Part shown: positions 10,755 to 18,624 of the stretch, one piece after another
How positions within the stretch are numbered: the first letter of the stretch is position 1
Layout: every line of letters starts with the position of its first letter
From: Serratia symbiotica
GTDB taxonomy: Bacteria > Pseudomonadota > Gammaproteobacteria > Enterobacterales > Enterobacteriaceae
Direction: 5' to 3'
Assembly (NCBI GenBank): GCA_011754105.1
Contig: JAAKDF010000005.1
Span: 1 to 64,000 of the forward strand
DNA: 64,000 nt
The notes under the pieces: model-generated
Seen by the model: only the letters and a program-made list of their open reading frames with translations
The model's database searches: none
What the model was told of the DNA's origin: nothing
Made by a program: the position numbers and the translations under genes

Positions 10755-12215
10755 ATGAAAACATTTTATACTGTAATTAATTGGCTCATGGTATTCGGCT
10801 ATTGGCTGATTATCGCCGGGGTAACGCTGCGTATTTTGATGAAACGCCGGGCAGGGACTTCTTCAATGGCGTGGCTGATGGTTATTTATATTCTGCCGCT
10901 TGTTGGCGTCGTGGCCTATTTATCCTTTGGTGAGTTGCATCTGGGCAGACGCCGTGCCGAACGTGCCAAGGCAATGTGGCCCTCCACCACCAGTAGGCTG
11001 AATGCACTGAAAGAAAGCCGCACCATCTTCGCCACCGAGTACAGCCTAGTTGCCAGGCCGCTATTTCAACTGTGCGATCGCCGACAGGGCATCGATGGCG
11101 TAAAAGGCAATCAGCTCCAGTTATTCACTACTACCGCTGAAACGCTAAATGCGCTTATCCGTGATATTGGATTGGCTCGCCATAACATCGACATGGTATT
11201 CTACATCTGGCAGCCAGGCGGTCTAGTCGATCAGGTAGCTAAATCGCTGATGGCAGCTGCCCGCCGTGGTGTGCATTGCCGTTTGATGCTAGACTCTGCC
11301 GGAAGCTTGCAGTTTTTTCGTAGCCCCTACCTGAACATGATGCGCCATGCTGGCATAAAGGTTGTCGAAGCGCTGAAGGTTAATCTGTTGCGCGTTTTCT
11401 TGCGTCGCATGGATCTACGCCAGCACCGCAAAGTAGTGCTGGTTGATAATTACATTGCCTATACTGGCAGCATGAATATGGTCGATCCACGCTACTTTAA
11501 GCAGGACGCTGGGGTGGGCCAGTGGATTGACTTGATGGCACGTATGGAAGGCCCGGTAGCCAGCATCATGGGTATCGTGTATGCCTGCGACTGGGAGATT
11601 GAAACCGGCAAACGTATTTTCCCTCCACCACCTGATGTCAATATTCTGCCGTGCGAGCAGGAAAGCGGCCACACCATCCAGGTGATCGCCTCCGGCCCTG
11701 GCTTCCCGGAAGAGTTAATCCATCAGGCGCTACTGACAGCGGTCTATTCGGCGCGTGAGCAATTGATCATGACCACGCCGTACTTTGTGCCAAGCGACGA
11801 TTTATTGCACGCTATCTGTACTGCGTCCCTACGCGGGGTTGCGGTTAGCATCATCGTGCCGCGCGGCAACCATTCTACGATGGTGCGCTGGGCTAGCCGG
11901 GCATTTTTCTCCGAGTTGCTGGAATCTGGGGTGAATATTTACCAGTTTACCGGTGGCCTGCTGCATACCAAGAGCGTGTTAGTAGACGGCCAACTCAGCT
12001 TGATCGGCACCGTCAATCTCGACATGCGCAGCCTATGGCTGAATTTTGAAATCACGCTAGTGATCGACGATTATGACTTTGGCAGCGATCTAGCTTGCGT
12101 GCAAGAAGACTATATCGCTCATTCAACACTGCTTAATTCCAAAGAGTGGCAAAAACGACCATTCTGGCACCACTTGCTTGAGCGGCTATTCTACTTTTTC
12201 AGCCCACTTCTGTAG
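10755..12215 (+). CDS. clsA: Cardiolipin synthase A
   Basis: Condenses two phosphatidylglycerols to cardiolipin and glycerol in the inner membrane. The product from ATG 10755 is 486 residues, as in E. coli. Two N-terminal membrane helices (about 8-28 and 38-57) precede two phospholipase-D domains with HKD motifs: H224-x-K226-x4-D231 (HRKVVLVD) and HTKSVLVD near residue 404, each followed by GSMN/GTVN. An upstream in-frame ATG (10704) is rejected because the family starts at the MKTFYTV position. Intact to the [10 protein letters not shown]-terminus. Confidence 0.97.
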   Translation: MKTFYTVINWLMVFGYWLIIAGVTLRILMKRRAGTSSMAWLMVIYILPLVGVVAYLSFGELHLGRRRAERAKAMWPSTTSRLNALKESRTIFATEYSLVARPLFQLCDRRQGIDGVKGNQLQLFTTTAETLNALIRDIGLARHNIDMVFYIWQPGGLVDQVAKSLMAAARRGVHCRLMLDSAGSLQFFRSPYLNMMRHAGIKVVEALKVNLLRVFLRRMDLRQHRKVVLVDNYIAYTGSMNMVDPRYFKQDAGVGQWIDLMARMEGPVASIMGIVYACDWEIETGKRIFPPPPDVNILPCEQESGHTIQVIASGPGFPEELIHQALLTAVYSAREQLIMTTPYFVPSDDLLHAICTASLRGVAVSIIVPRGNHSTMVRWASRAFFSELLESGVNIYQFTGGLLHTKSVLVDGQLSLIGTVNLDMRSLWLNFEITLVIDDYDFGSDLACVQEDYIAHSTLLNSKEWQKRPFWHHLLERLFYFFSPLL

Positions 12216-12268
12216 AAAGCCGTACTGCGCGTTACTTAAATAGAGCCCAATTATTTTATTAGGATTTT

Positions 12269-12364
12269 ATGGAATTGAATAACCTCCTTACTGAAGACGA
12301 AACATTGGAACAAGCCTACGACACCTTTTTGGCTCTGGCTAGCGATAAGGTGTTTTCTGGATAA
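12269..12364 (+). pseudogene. yciU: yciU stub (HI1450-family), 31 codons
   Basis: ATG 12269 opens [20 protein letters not shown], matching the start of YciU ([18 protein letters not shown]), and ends at TAA after 31 codons; the family has about 109. Nothing of the remaining acidic domain is visible downstream. It follows clsA by 53 bp, the normal neighbour. Too short to fold as the family protein, so called a truncated remnant. Confidence 0.85.
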
Positions 12365-12578
12365 TTTTTGCATCTGACGTCGTTCATATCGGGGTATGGG
12401 TGCTATGCTCGATATTACTCAGTCCGGTTGTGAGGGTTTATGATATTTGGCAATTGAGATAAGATCTCTCAAACCGGATTTAGTTCCTTCAGTGATCTAC
12501 TATTTAGCGCAGGTGTTTAGTCGGTACTAACTTAACGGGTAGTGGTAGCGTTTCGTTATATTATTGATGGGAGAAGGC

Positions 12579-12624
12579 TTGAGTTAATATAGGATTTGTG
12601 ATGTAATGATATTACATCACAAAT
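12579..12624 (+). promoter_or_regulatory. Candidate Zur-type operator over a promoter
   Basis: A perfect inverted repeat has arms ATTTGTGATGTAAT (12594-12607) and ATTACATCACAAAT (12611-12624) around GAT. Its 17-base core ATGTAATGATATTACAT differs at about three positions from the enterobacterial Zur consensus as I recall it (ATGTTATANTATAACAT). A TTGAGT at 12579 and TGTAAT at 12602, 17 bases apart, would place the repeat over the -10. It lies 22 bp before a zinc-type ABC operon. It could also act as a terminator, since a T-rich run follows. Confidence 0.55.
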
Positions 12625-12646
12625 TTTCTCTTTATTATTGTTGGCC

Positions 12647-12793
12647 ATGAAATTGACATCAACATCTCGATATGACACCGAAACATCATTGAATACCTTA
12701 TTCACCGCCTCAGCAGTACTGCGCTGCGGAATTGCCATTGTGCTGTTAGCTTTGCTGTGGCTGGGCATTCGTTGGGCGGTAGCATTGCCATGA
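12647..12793 (+). CDS. 48-residue single-span membrane protein ahead of zinc ABC operon
   Basis: ATG 12647 opens a 48-codon frame whose TGA overlaps the ATG of the ATPase gene (ATGA at 12790-12793), the same overlap that joins the ATPase and permease genes. The product has a polar N-terminus (MKLTSTSRYDTETSLNTLF) and one strongly hydrophobic helix (about residues 27-45, GIAIVLLALLWLGIRWAVAL). I do not recognise a named family. The coupling and the operator 22 bp upstream suggest an operon member, perhaps a small subunit or stabiliser of the transporter (inference). No clear Shine-Dalgarno sequence is seen. Confidence 0.6.
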   Translation: MKLTSTSRYDTETSLNTLFTASAVLRCGIAIVLLALLWLGIRWAVALP

Positions 12794-13503
12794 TCACGTT
12801 GCAACAGGCTAAGATCGGTTATGGCAGTGTACCGCTGTTCCCACCGCTTAGTGGCTATTTTTCCACCGGCTCTCTGACGGCGGTCGTAGGCGTTAATGGC
12901 ACGGGAAAATCCACATTGCTAAAAACGTTAGCTGGGCTACAGCCCTTGCAAGGCGGTAGCCTGCATTTCAGTAGCACTCAACCGCCACGAATAGCCTACT
13001 TGCCTCAGCAGACGGAGCTGGATCGTCAGTTCCCGATACGTGGCAGCGATTTGGTTGCGATGGGAAACTGGGCGAAAAGTGGCATGTTCGGTAGGTTGAG
13101 CAAGTGTGCGACGCGGCATATTGCCGAGGTACTGGAGTGCTTGGATATGACTGCGATGGCGAGCAGACTGGTGGGGGAACTGTCCGGTGGTCAATTGCAA
13201 CGGGTATTGTTTGCGCGTCTGTTGGTACAGCAGGCACCGCTGATTTTACTGGACGAACCTTTCACCGGTATCGACAGCGCTACCACCCAATTGTTGGTAC
13301 AGGTTATTGAGCAACTGCACCGGCAGGGGCAGACGCTGATCGCCGTGCTGCACGATATGTCGCTGGTGACTAATCATTTCCCTCAGGTACTACTGTTGAC
13401 GCCGCAGTGTTGCCATTGGGGGGATGCTAATCGGGTTTTGGAACATATTCCAGCGTTGAATGTTGCCAGCCAACCTCAGTGCAAGATGGAGGTGATATCA
13501 TGA
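12790..13503 (+). CDS. Zinc/metal ABC transporter ATP-binding protein (AztA-like)
   Basis: 237 residues. Walker A GVNGTGKST (34-42), Q-loop LPQQ (71-74), signature LSGGQ (131-135), Walker B LILLDEP (151-157), H-loop VLHD (H188). The sequence differs from E. coli ZnuC (no GPNGAGKST context) and resembles the ATPase of AztABC/YfeB-type systems. The start at 12790 is set by the ATGA overlap with the preceding small gene; an ATG 33 bases upstream lies out of that logic. The stop overlaps the permease start (ATGA at 13500). It energises metal import with the next two genes. Confidence 0.9.
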   Translation: MITLQQAKIGYGSVPLFPPLSGYFSTGSLTAVVGVNGTGKSTLLKTLAGLQPLQGGSLHFSSTQPPRIAYLPQQTELDRQFPIRGSDLVAMGNWAKSGMFGRLSKCATRHIAEVLECLDMTAMASRLVGELSGGQLQRVLFARLLVQQAPLILLDEPFTGIDSATTQLLVQVIEQLHRQGQTLIAVLHDMSLVTNHFPQVLLLTPQCCHWGDANRVLEHIPALNVASQPQCKMEVIS

Positions 13504-14357
13504 CGCTGCTACACCTGTTGCTTGATCCCTTCGTGTCTTTTGGTTTTATGCGCCGTGCTTTGGTGGCCTGTTTGGCGCTCTCGCTCAGTGCGGCACCGTT
13601 GGGGATTTTTCTATTGCTGCGGCGTATGAGTCTGGTTGGTGATGCTCTTTCTCATGCGGTATTGCCTGGTGTGGCGATAGGCTATCTTATTTCCGGCATA
13701 TCGCTGGTCGCGATGGGGATTGGTGGGTTTATTGCTGGGTTGGCCGTGGCGATGTTGTCAGGTTTGGTCAGCCGCTGTACGCCGTTAAAGGAAGATGCCA
13801 GCTTCGCTGGTTTTTATCTTGGTTCTCTGGCACTAGGAGTGACGCTTGTATCGTTGCGTGGTTCCAGCGTTGATCTTCTACATGTGCTGTTTGGCTCGAT
13901 TTTGGCGGTGGGGACTCATGCCATTCTGATGGTTGGTGCGATAGCCAGCTTTTCATTATTAGCGTTAGCGGCGCTATATCGTGCGTTAGTGATTGAGTCT
14001 TTTGATGTTACTTTTCTGCGGGTCAGTGCGCCGTACTGGCTAACGCTGATACATGCGATGTTTCTGGCGCTGGTAGTGATCAATCTGGTGGCTGGTTTTC
14101 AAATCCTCGGCACTTTGATGTCGGTGGGGCTGATGATGCTGCCCGCTGCTAGTGCGCGTTTCTGGGCGCTTAATTTACCATATATGCTGGCGGTAGCGAT
14201 GGGGATCGGTATGCTTTCCAGCCTGATAGGTCTGGAATGGTCGTATTACGCCTCGCTGCCTGCTGGCCCGGCGATCGTGCTGAGCGCCAGCATGATCTTT
14301 TTTATTTCGATTTTATTTGGGTCGTGCGGCGGTATCTACTCTTGCACGCGCCGTTAA
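13500..14357 (+). CDS. Zinc/metal ABC transporter permease (AztB-like)
   Basis: 285 residues of the ABC-3 (metal) permease family, with about eight hydrophobic segments. The family signature LVGDALSHAVLPGVAIGYL sits at roughly residues 44-62, and GTLMSVGLMMLPAASARFW near 204-222 is also typical. Start chosen at the ATG overlapping the ATPase stop. A pore-forming inner-membrane subunit, presumably dimeric. Followed by the binding-protein gene after 27 bp. Intact. Confidence 0.92.
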   Translation: MTLLHLLLDPFVSFGFMRRALVACLALSLSAAPLGIFLLLRRMSLVGDALSHAVLPGVAIGYLISGISLVAMGIGGFIAGLAVAMLSGLVSRCTPLKEDASFAGFYLGSLALGVTLVSLRGSSVDLLHVLFGSILAVGTHAILMVGAIASFSLLALAALYRALVIESFDVTFLRVSAPYWLTLIHAMFLALVVINLVAGFQILGTLMSVGLMMLPAASARFWALNLPYMLAVAMGIGMLSSLIGLEWSYYASLPAGPAIVLSASMIFFISILFGSCGGIYSCTRR

Positions 14358-14384
14358 AAAGTGCTCCTTACAGGAGGGGAAAGT

Positions 14385-15263
14385 CTGAAACATTTACCTA
14401 TATTGCTGGTAGTCGCTGTTCTGCTGTCCAGCCCCCTGGCAATGGCGAATACTGTCGATGCCGTTGCCAGCTTTTCTATCCTCAGTGATATTGTCAAGCA
14501 AGTGGGAGGAGAGCACGTCAAAGTTAGTACGCTGGTAAGGCCAGGCGGCGATTCGCACAGCTTTGAACCTTCCGCGCAGGACAGCAAGTTGTTGTCACAG
14601 GCTGACATGGTGTTCGTTAGCGGCCTAGGGTTGGAAGGTTGGCTTGATCATTTGGTTAGCGCTTCGGGTTATCAAGGACTGGTAATCATCGCTTCAAAAG
14701 GGATTGATACGCGGCAGATAGAAGAAAATAGTGAGAAAATAATTGATCCTCACGCCTGGAATAGTATGAAAAATGGCGTTCAGTACGCCACTAATGTGAT
14801 GAATGCACTGATTGCTGCCGATCCGCAAGACGCCAACTATTTCCGCCAGCGAGGAACGGAGTTTATTCAGCAGTTGCAAAAGCTGGATCTGTGGGCTAAA
14901 ACGCAGTTTGCGGCGGTGCCGCCAGCGAAACGTAAGGTGCTAACCAGCCACGATGCTTTTGGTTACTTTGGGCATGAGTATGGTGTCACTTTCCTTGCTC
15001 CGGTTGGTTTTTCTACCGCAGCTGAAGCCAGTGCCAGCGACGTAGCCTGCTTGATTAAGCAGATTAAGCAGGAAAAAGTCAGCGCCTATTTTATTGATAA
15101 CCAAACTGACTCGCGCCTGGTAAAGCAAATTGCGGTTGCCACTGGAGCTAAGGCGGGTGGGGAGTTGTATCCAGAGACATTATCAAGTGCACATGGCCCA
15201 GCAACGACCTATGTTCAGACATTCAAACATAATGTCGATGTATTGCTCGCTAGCATGAAGTAA
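14385..15263 (+). CDS. Zinc/metal ABC transporter substrate-binding protein (AztC-like)
   Basis: Periplasmic cluster A-I binding protein, 292 residues. The best start is a CTG at 14385: AGGAGG (14372-14377) lies 7 bases upstream, and the product then begins with a textbook signal peptide (MKHLPILLVVAVLLSSPLAM, cleavage after ALA-type site at 21). A GTG at 14361 is in frame but has no ribosome site. Likely metal ligands are H58 (GDSHSFEP), H123 (DPHAW), H189 (TSHDAF) and an acidic residue near E264. A C-terminal HGPATTYVQTFKHNV segment resembles AztC. There is no His-rich loop like that of ZnuA. It delivers zinc, or less likely manganese, to the permease. Confidence 0.88.
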   Translation: MKHLPILLVVAVLLSSPLAMANTVDAVASFSILSDIVKQVGGEHVKVSTLVRPGGDSHSFEPSAQDSKLLSQADMVFVSGLGLEGWLDHLVSASGYQGLVIIASKGIDTRQIEENSEKIIDPHAWNSMKNGVQYATNVMNALIAADPQDANYFRQRGTEFIQQLQKLDLWAKTQFAAVPPAKRKVLTSHDAFGYFGHEYGVTFLAPVGFSTAAEASASDVACLIKQIKQEKVSAYFIDNQTDSRLVKQIAVATGAKAGGELYPETLSSAHGPATTYVQTFKHNVDVLLASMK

Positions 15264-15315
15264 TGATTATCAGTATTGTTAGTATGGCAGGGCGCTTTTA
15301 GTGTTTAGCTACTCT

Positions 15316-15890
15316 ATACAGTAGAAGGCGGGATTACTTCCTCCTTTCTCTCACACTACCATAGGTGTGGTTCGTATACGGAGGTTCATTGTTAACGCTG
15401 GAATTGACGCTGGTGTATCTCGTAGAGATACACCACTCCCGGCTTTTAAGTTCTCTTGCTTCGGGAACACAGGGGTCATGTGGCTTGACCCTGGTTCCAC
15501 CACAGACATCGTTGATTTACCGCTAATATCCATCCACACTCTTTCCTGTGTGAGTCCGTTTCTCATTAGCATTTTTGCTCAGGCATATAGACTTTTATTG
15601 TTTTTCCATAATAGGCAGCGAACCTTCTGTCGTTAGATCTTGAACTACAGACACTGTTGTACGAGATCTTTAGCTTTCTTCAGGTCTCCTCTCATACAGA
15701 GCACTATTGGCGGTTGGCTAACACTTCCTTTTGCCAGGTGTGTAGAGGACTTGCATCCCATAACAACAACCGAGGATGGGTGCTTCATCAAAAACTGCAT
15801 TAGCTTTGTACGCGTAAACTTCTTACGCGGAAGCGCTTTACCTTACTTATCTTGGCTAATGAATGTGGAAAGAATTCGTACCAAGATTTA
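15316..15890 (-). mobile_element. Group II intron-like RNA lacking a reverse transcriptase ORF
   Basis: Read on the minus strand the 575 bases look like a bacterial group II intron ribozyme. Near the 3' end a domain V-like segment (GAACCTCCGTATACGAACC...GTGTGAGAG, 15349-15387) is followed by a domain VI-like hairpin ending CTACTGTAT at 15316. The 5' half carries the text GGGATGCAAGTCCTCTAC and AGGAGACCTGAAGAAAGC typical of such introns. Where domain IV would hold the maturase gene there is only a short perfect hairpin (TGGTGTATCTC, loop GTA, GAGATACACCA, 15411-15435). The 5' end abuts the mini-IS at 15891 and may be truncated. Assigned from recalled intron consensus, not from a structure search. 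Confidence 0.65.
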
Positions 15891-16003
15891 GGCGTTATTG
15901 AATAAATTGAACTTTTAGCGGCCACGAGGATCAGATTACTAGCCTTCTATCAAAATAGCGACATCCCGTAGCAAAGCAAAAGTTCGATTTATTCAATAAC
16001 GCC
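15891..16003. mobile_element. 113-bp miniature IS903-group derivative
   Basis: Both ends are present: GGCGTTATTGAATAAATTG at 15891 and GATTTATTCAATAACGCC ending 16003. Between them lies only the first ~95 bp of the IS, up to AGCAAAAGTTC, joined directly to the opposite end at a TTC microhomology. The whole transposase frame is gone. The flanks show no 9-bp duplication. Confidence 0.85.
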
Positions 16004-16724
16004 GTATTTCTGGTCTTTCCACTTATCGCTATTGGCGTTAAAAAAATGGTTGAAAATGCCACTATCAGCAACGCCTAACCGTGGCTTATTCTGCCATTAT
16101 TAATCGGAATTTTACTGACGCTCTATAGAAACAAAGCGGCGAGCTTAAAATGAGCTCATTAAGCCAAGGCTGTAAGTATAAAAACCCGAGTAGCGATACC
16201 TGACAAACTGTAATAAAACTCATCATTCAGCAGTAACTAGCGCAGTATGGCTACGTACAGCGCTGGCAAAGCCTAGCACAAATCGCCCAGGAAGACCTGC
16301 GGCAGGTGGATAAAACCTGCTCGGCGAGGTACCTGAAGTGACCCTGGAGAGTCGCTTGCAGTAAAATACCCGGTAGTGTGGCATTCTAACTACAGAACGA
16401 GGACAGCGAAAAAGGGAGATGTCTGCGGCAAATTCAGCCACTGTTGGAACCGCTCTTTGAGCAGTTGAAAAGTTACTATTAGCAGTTGATGCGTGCTGTG
16501 ATGTTATCATCCCCCTCTAGCGCCACTATCAATATTAAATCAGCGCGCAGCCGCGTATTCATGGCATGCCCATGCCTGGTTTCGATTTCTGTAGGGGCCG
16601 GGATGCCAGTAGATAACCCAGATCAACCCTCCGCAAGCCTAACATAGGCTTCTTCCCTGTGCCATACCATTATTTCTGCTACCATCGACGCTGCAATACA
16701 TTTTTATCCTACTGCCCAATGGTC
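16004..16724. other. Decayed DNA, no gene identified
   Basis: No frame longer than about 100 codons. Around 16010-16150 the plus strand reads a hydrophobic peptide (VFLVFPLIAIGVKKMVENAT, stop, then LILPLLIGILLTLY) that looks like the tail of a membrane protein. Around 16215-16500 another polar remnant reads QPLLEPLFEQLKSYY. I recognise neither. Base pattern and stops suggest pseudogene remains. Confidence 0.4.
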
Positions 16725-16834
16725 TATACCCTAAATAATTCCAGTTACAGTAAGGCGGCAAGCACTTACATCATTAAGTAACTCAGGTAAGCCAGGAAAG
16801 CTAACGCACCGAAAACTTCTAATATAGCGGTATA
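16725..16834 (+). repeat. Serratia/Yersinia-type intergenic repeat, copy 1
   Basis: Begins TATACCCTAAATAATTCCAG and ends AACTTCTAATATAGCGGTAT, a palindromic intergenic element familiar from Serratia and Yersinia genomes. The related copies at 32711-32922 and 51561-51745 are in the opposite orientation and longer inside. Confidence 0.65.
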
Positions 16835-16869
16835 TCGGAAAAGGCAAAATACAATAATAAGGTGATCGT

Positions 16870-17526
16870 ATGAAGCGTGCAGTTGTCATTTTCAGCGGTA
16901 GACAAGATTCTACGCGTCACGTTCGATTACAGTCAGCGCCATCATGCCGAGTTCGCGGTAGCACAAGAGCTATCGTTAACCCTTGATGCCAAGGCGCATA
17001 AGGTGCTGGTTATAGGTTTGCTAAACAAACTAGCGATTAGCAGCCTGACCCGTGACAACATTCCAGTTCCAGCTTATAACCTCAACCAGAAAATGCATTG
17101 CCAAGCACCTTAGTGCCGGGCTGTAATATTTTGTTTCTGACGCTGGCGGCGATTTACGTCTACTAGATAGCAGCAGAAACAGTGATCACTGTCGTATGTG
17201 AAATTAATTTCTTAGGTTATACCACGACTGCCGCAACGAGTTTATTAAAGCGCTGAATCAGGCGATCGTGCTAGGCATCGCCCGCCATATTCGCTTCGAA
17301 AAGCCGCTGATGTAGCTGAATAAGTTAGTAACCTTGGTGCTGGCAGATTACTACCATCAGTGAGCTCTGGTGCGTCAAGACACACTGACCTGCTACAACG
17401 GAATTAAAGGCGATGGCTGCGGTGAGTGCGCATCATGCCGCCAGGCGGGCAAACGTCCTGGCGCAGTACAAACTGAACAAGGAAAAAGTGATGGCGGCGC
17501 TGAAGCAGAAAACCGGTATAGCATGA
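16870..17526 (+). pseudogene. queC: queC pseudogene (7-cyano-7-deazaguanine synthase)
   Basis: Opens [10 protein letters not shown], but G(G)QDST reads with a frame change, and about 20 codons after the PP-loop are deleted. Then [65 protein letters not shown] and [11 protein letters not shown] follow in different frames with stops. The family's zinc cysteine region (GDGC..C..C) is recognisable near 17415-17440. QueC makes preQ0 for queuosine in tRNA; the pathway is presumably lost. Confidence 0.9.
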
Positions 17527-17614
17527 AAAATAACGGTGGTTAAAAGTTTGCTTTATTAATTCTATTCTAGCTACGTTAGCATCTGCTAGTGTTCGCCCAG
17601 TTGCCCCTCAATCA

Positions 17615-17935
17615 TCAGTTGTTAGCACCCACTAGGTTTTTAAGCTGTTGCAAATGTATGGTATGTAGTATCTCACCACTCTTTGGTTTCAGATGCTGCC
17701 CTTGCCATTAGGCTGTATCTAGCAAGGTGCGCAGACCGTGAGGTTTGGTAGATCGAATAAGCAGTGTATCACCTTGGGTGCCTAAATTGCTCCAGCCCTT
17801 ATGGGAGACACCCAAAATCTGGTACTCCGCGTTGTCGGCCTTAAAAATAGGGCCCGCGATTACTTTGCACCTTCTGACTTGATTACCGGCTTTTGGGTCT
17901 ACGACGCTACGGTCGATGATGGAATATAGCCTAGC
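17615..17935 (-). pseudogene. Unidentified gene remnant
   Basis: About 105 codons on the minus strand open except for one TAA: YSIIDRSVVDPKAGNQVRR, KADNAEYQILGVSHKGWSN, GDTLLIRSTKPHGLRTLLDT, stop, WQGQHLKPKSGEILHTIHLQ and a TGA at 17615. The text is protein-like (charged and hydrophobic residues mixed, a Gly-rich core) and probably the C-terminus of a real gene. I do not recognise the family. It lies where ybaW (fadM) would be expected beside queC, but does not look like it. Confidence 0.45.
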
Positions 17936-18096
17936 CTCTACTGTCTACTTATACGTATCCACTAATGATTATAGAAATAAGGGGTTATGTACGGACCCCC
18001 ACCCATTTCGTCAATAAATTAAGCTGATAAAACCGATAAAATATAGTAGCGAAAGAACTGCTACAGTAGTGCTTTGCCGCGCAAGCGCTAACAGGA

Positions 18097-18436
18097 TCAT
18101 ATTTTCAAGTGCGATCGCTTCTTTTCAAACAGCCCAGGCCCAGTGCCAGTCACTTCCTGCAACTGCTCAATCTAAGTGAAAGGCCCATTCTGCTCGCGGT
18201 AACGAACTATGCTTTCGGCCTTTTTCAGGACAATGCCTCTAAGTATGCTTGCCAACTGCTCAGAACCCGCTTGATTAATGCTCACTGTAGCCTCACCTGC
18301 TACCGGCATCACCGTACTTTGTCTGGGGTTAGCTGCTGGCTGCAAAAGCATCGGCGACGGCGATACTTTTGCAGCCACCGCGATCGATGAAGCCATCAGG
18401 CACAGCAGGAACACCTAAGTGTGGATCCCATCATCA
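18097..18436 (-). pseudogene. ybaV: ybaV pseudogene (ComEA-like helix-hairpin-helix protein)
   Basis: Conceptual product has a signal-peptide-like start (FLLCLMASSIAVAA), a Pro/Ala linker and the HhH domain text VSINQAGSEQLASILRGIVL, KKAESIVRYREQNGPFT, stop, IEQLQEVTGTGPGLFEKK. The TAG inside the HhH domain (near 18172) and a frame change with a TAG just before FLLCLM kill it. Its place between queC and ppiD matches E. coli order. Confidence 0.87.
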
Positions 18437-18624
18437 TAAAGCGCTTGTTTTTCTGTAAGTTACATGCTGTATTTTTACTGTATTTAACAACAGGATCACT
18501 TTGTCTGCAGTGGTAAATTTTCAGTAATAGGCATATTTTAAATGTGGAAAAGGCCACGAAAGCGGCTTTAAGTTATTGCAACGCGTTACATAAAAATGCA
18601 GTGGGGTTACTGAGGTTTATACTG

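Noticed and set aside
10466..10780. 104-codon open frame before clsA
   Set aside because: Overlaps the clsA start out of frame, no ribosome site, no recognisable family text.
12594..12624. Palindrome read purely as a terminator of the clsA-yciU transcript
   Set aside because: A T-rich run follows, but it lies 230 bp past yciU, overlaps a good -35/-10 pair and resembles a Zur site; kept as operator with moderate confidence.
15351..15636. Overlapping open frames of 70-90 codons on both strands
   Set aside because: They lie in the intron-like RNA, have no protein motif, and the RNA interpretation explains the inverted repeats in them.
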